Of a DNA stretch of 64,000 nt, positions 63,548 to 64,000 are shown one piece after another. The notes under the pieces are model-generated. The model saw nothing but the letters and a program-made list of their open reading frames with translations. It made no database searches and had not been told where the DNA came from. The position numbers were made by a program, and so were the translations under genes. Position 1 is the stretch's first letter. Every line of letters starts with the position of its first letter. Origin of the DNA: Thysanoteuthis rhombus (taxonomy: Eukaryota > Mollusca > Cephalopoda > Oegopsida > Thysanoteuthidae); assembly GCA_963457665.1 (NCBI GenBank), contig OY735224.1, positions 51,556,429 to 51,620,428 on the forward strand, read 5' to 3'.

Positions 63548-63985
63548 AAGGTCCGCTTAGTCACTCAATAGAAACTGTCACACATCCAACATCATTTGGC
63601 TGCATACTATGTTGGGGGTGATCAATTAAAAAATCGGAATAAAGGAAAAATCGATAAGTTACTTCTCTTGCCTTTTGTTGGATCATCAAAAAGTTTGAAA
63701 ATTGAAAAAAAACAAAAACAAGCATGAATGCAGTCTGGCATGAACTGACAGACCAATTTAGCATAAACTTACATTATAAATTGAAACAAAAAACATAACA
63801 AAAAAATACTTTTAAAAAATACTTTGGGGGAATTTAAAAAAAAAACGTTTTCTCTAGACATGAGGAGTGAGTGCTCAAATTTTCAGCACTCTAGCTGTAT
63901 TGGTGCAGCCTGTATGCACGATAGCCTGAATCACTTAAAAACCGAAGAAACCTATGTTGACAGTTATTGTTGACAGTTTCTATCA
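63548..63985 (+). mobile_element. Family A dispersed repeat (copy A11, full length)
   Basis: AGGTCCGCTTAGTCACTCAA, TAGAAACTGTCACACATCC, ATGTTGGGGGTGATCAATTA, GACCAATTTAGCATAAACTT, CAGCACTCTAGCTGTATTGG, GAAGAAACCTATGTTGACAG and terminal TGTTGACAGTTTCTA. The inner TAGAAACTGTCA and terminal TGACAGTTTCTA are exact inverted repeats of 12 bp. Confidence 0.88.
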
Positions 63986-64000
63986 GCATAAGACATGAGG

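Overview
This window reads as non-coding, repeat-saturated nuclear DNA from an animal. I could not support a single intact protein-coding host gene, rRNA, free-standing tRNA gene or CRISPR array in 64 kb. The sequence is AT-rich, with long A/T runs, (TA)n tracts and purine-rich minisatellites. All recognisable protein homology belongs to decayed transposable elements: RTE-clade LINE reverse transcriptase pieces, a cecropia/Hsmar1-type mariner, a hAT C-terminus and a Penelope-like GIY-YIG endonuclease. Together with several tRNA-derived SINEs this suggests a large-genome metazoan, probably an invertebrate (a mollusc would fit). The species assignment is inference only.

Layout. 0-8 kb: two elements of 'family D' with internal minisatellites (735-2000 and 6075-7785), two copies of a tRNA-like SINE with (TA)n, and a large fold-back (4863-5363). 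9-18 kb: family A repeats, a large inverted pair of RTE 3' ends (11.5-12.7 kb), and a third minisatellite-bearing family D element (16.46-17.49 kb). 18-33 kb: RTE piece, Tigger-like MITE, SINEs, a hAT remnant, and a clean 232-bp insertion with a 10-bp target duplication (26355-26586). 33-49 kb: five RTE 3' fragments, A-rich and GA-rich minisatellites, two fold-back versions of family D, a 161-bp tandem repeat, and an internally deleted mariner. 49-64 kb: Penelope-like remnant, RTE palm-domain remnant, a 3-kb zone of ancient interleaved duplications (55.6-58.9 kb), a hAT-like non-autonomous element, and a 0.9-kb GA-rich minisatellite.

Repeat families are named here by letter, for use within the window only. 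A: ~400-520 bp, with head AACAGGTCTGGTTAGTCACT and tail ending GACAGTTTTGGTT..TTTCTA. BC: ~380 bp, with head TCTTARTAAGACACTTTTTGG. D: ends like GAATCACCRTAGCC, many carrying minisatellites. E, S1, S2: tRNA-like SINEs. G: Tigger/pogo-like MITE. H: ATAACG-containing repeats. I: ~415-bp TIR MITE. J: short GGCCAAA-rich repeats. K, L, M, N: short paired repeats. O: a short motif resembling widespread TE tails. P: 161-bp tandem repeat. Q: fold-back. R: RTE LINE 3' ends.

The most notable structure is family D. It is a non-autonomous, TIR-like element in which the same internal position is occupied by nothing, by one unit, or by a 29-33-bp minisatellite of up to 1.3 kb. All family definitions come from reading the window by eye, so copy boundaries are approximate (usually within 10-30 bases).
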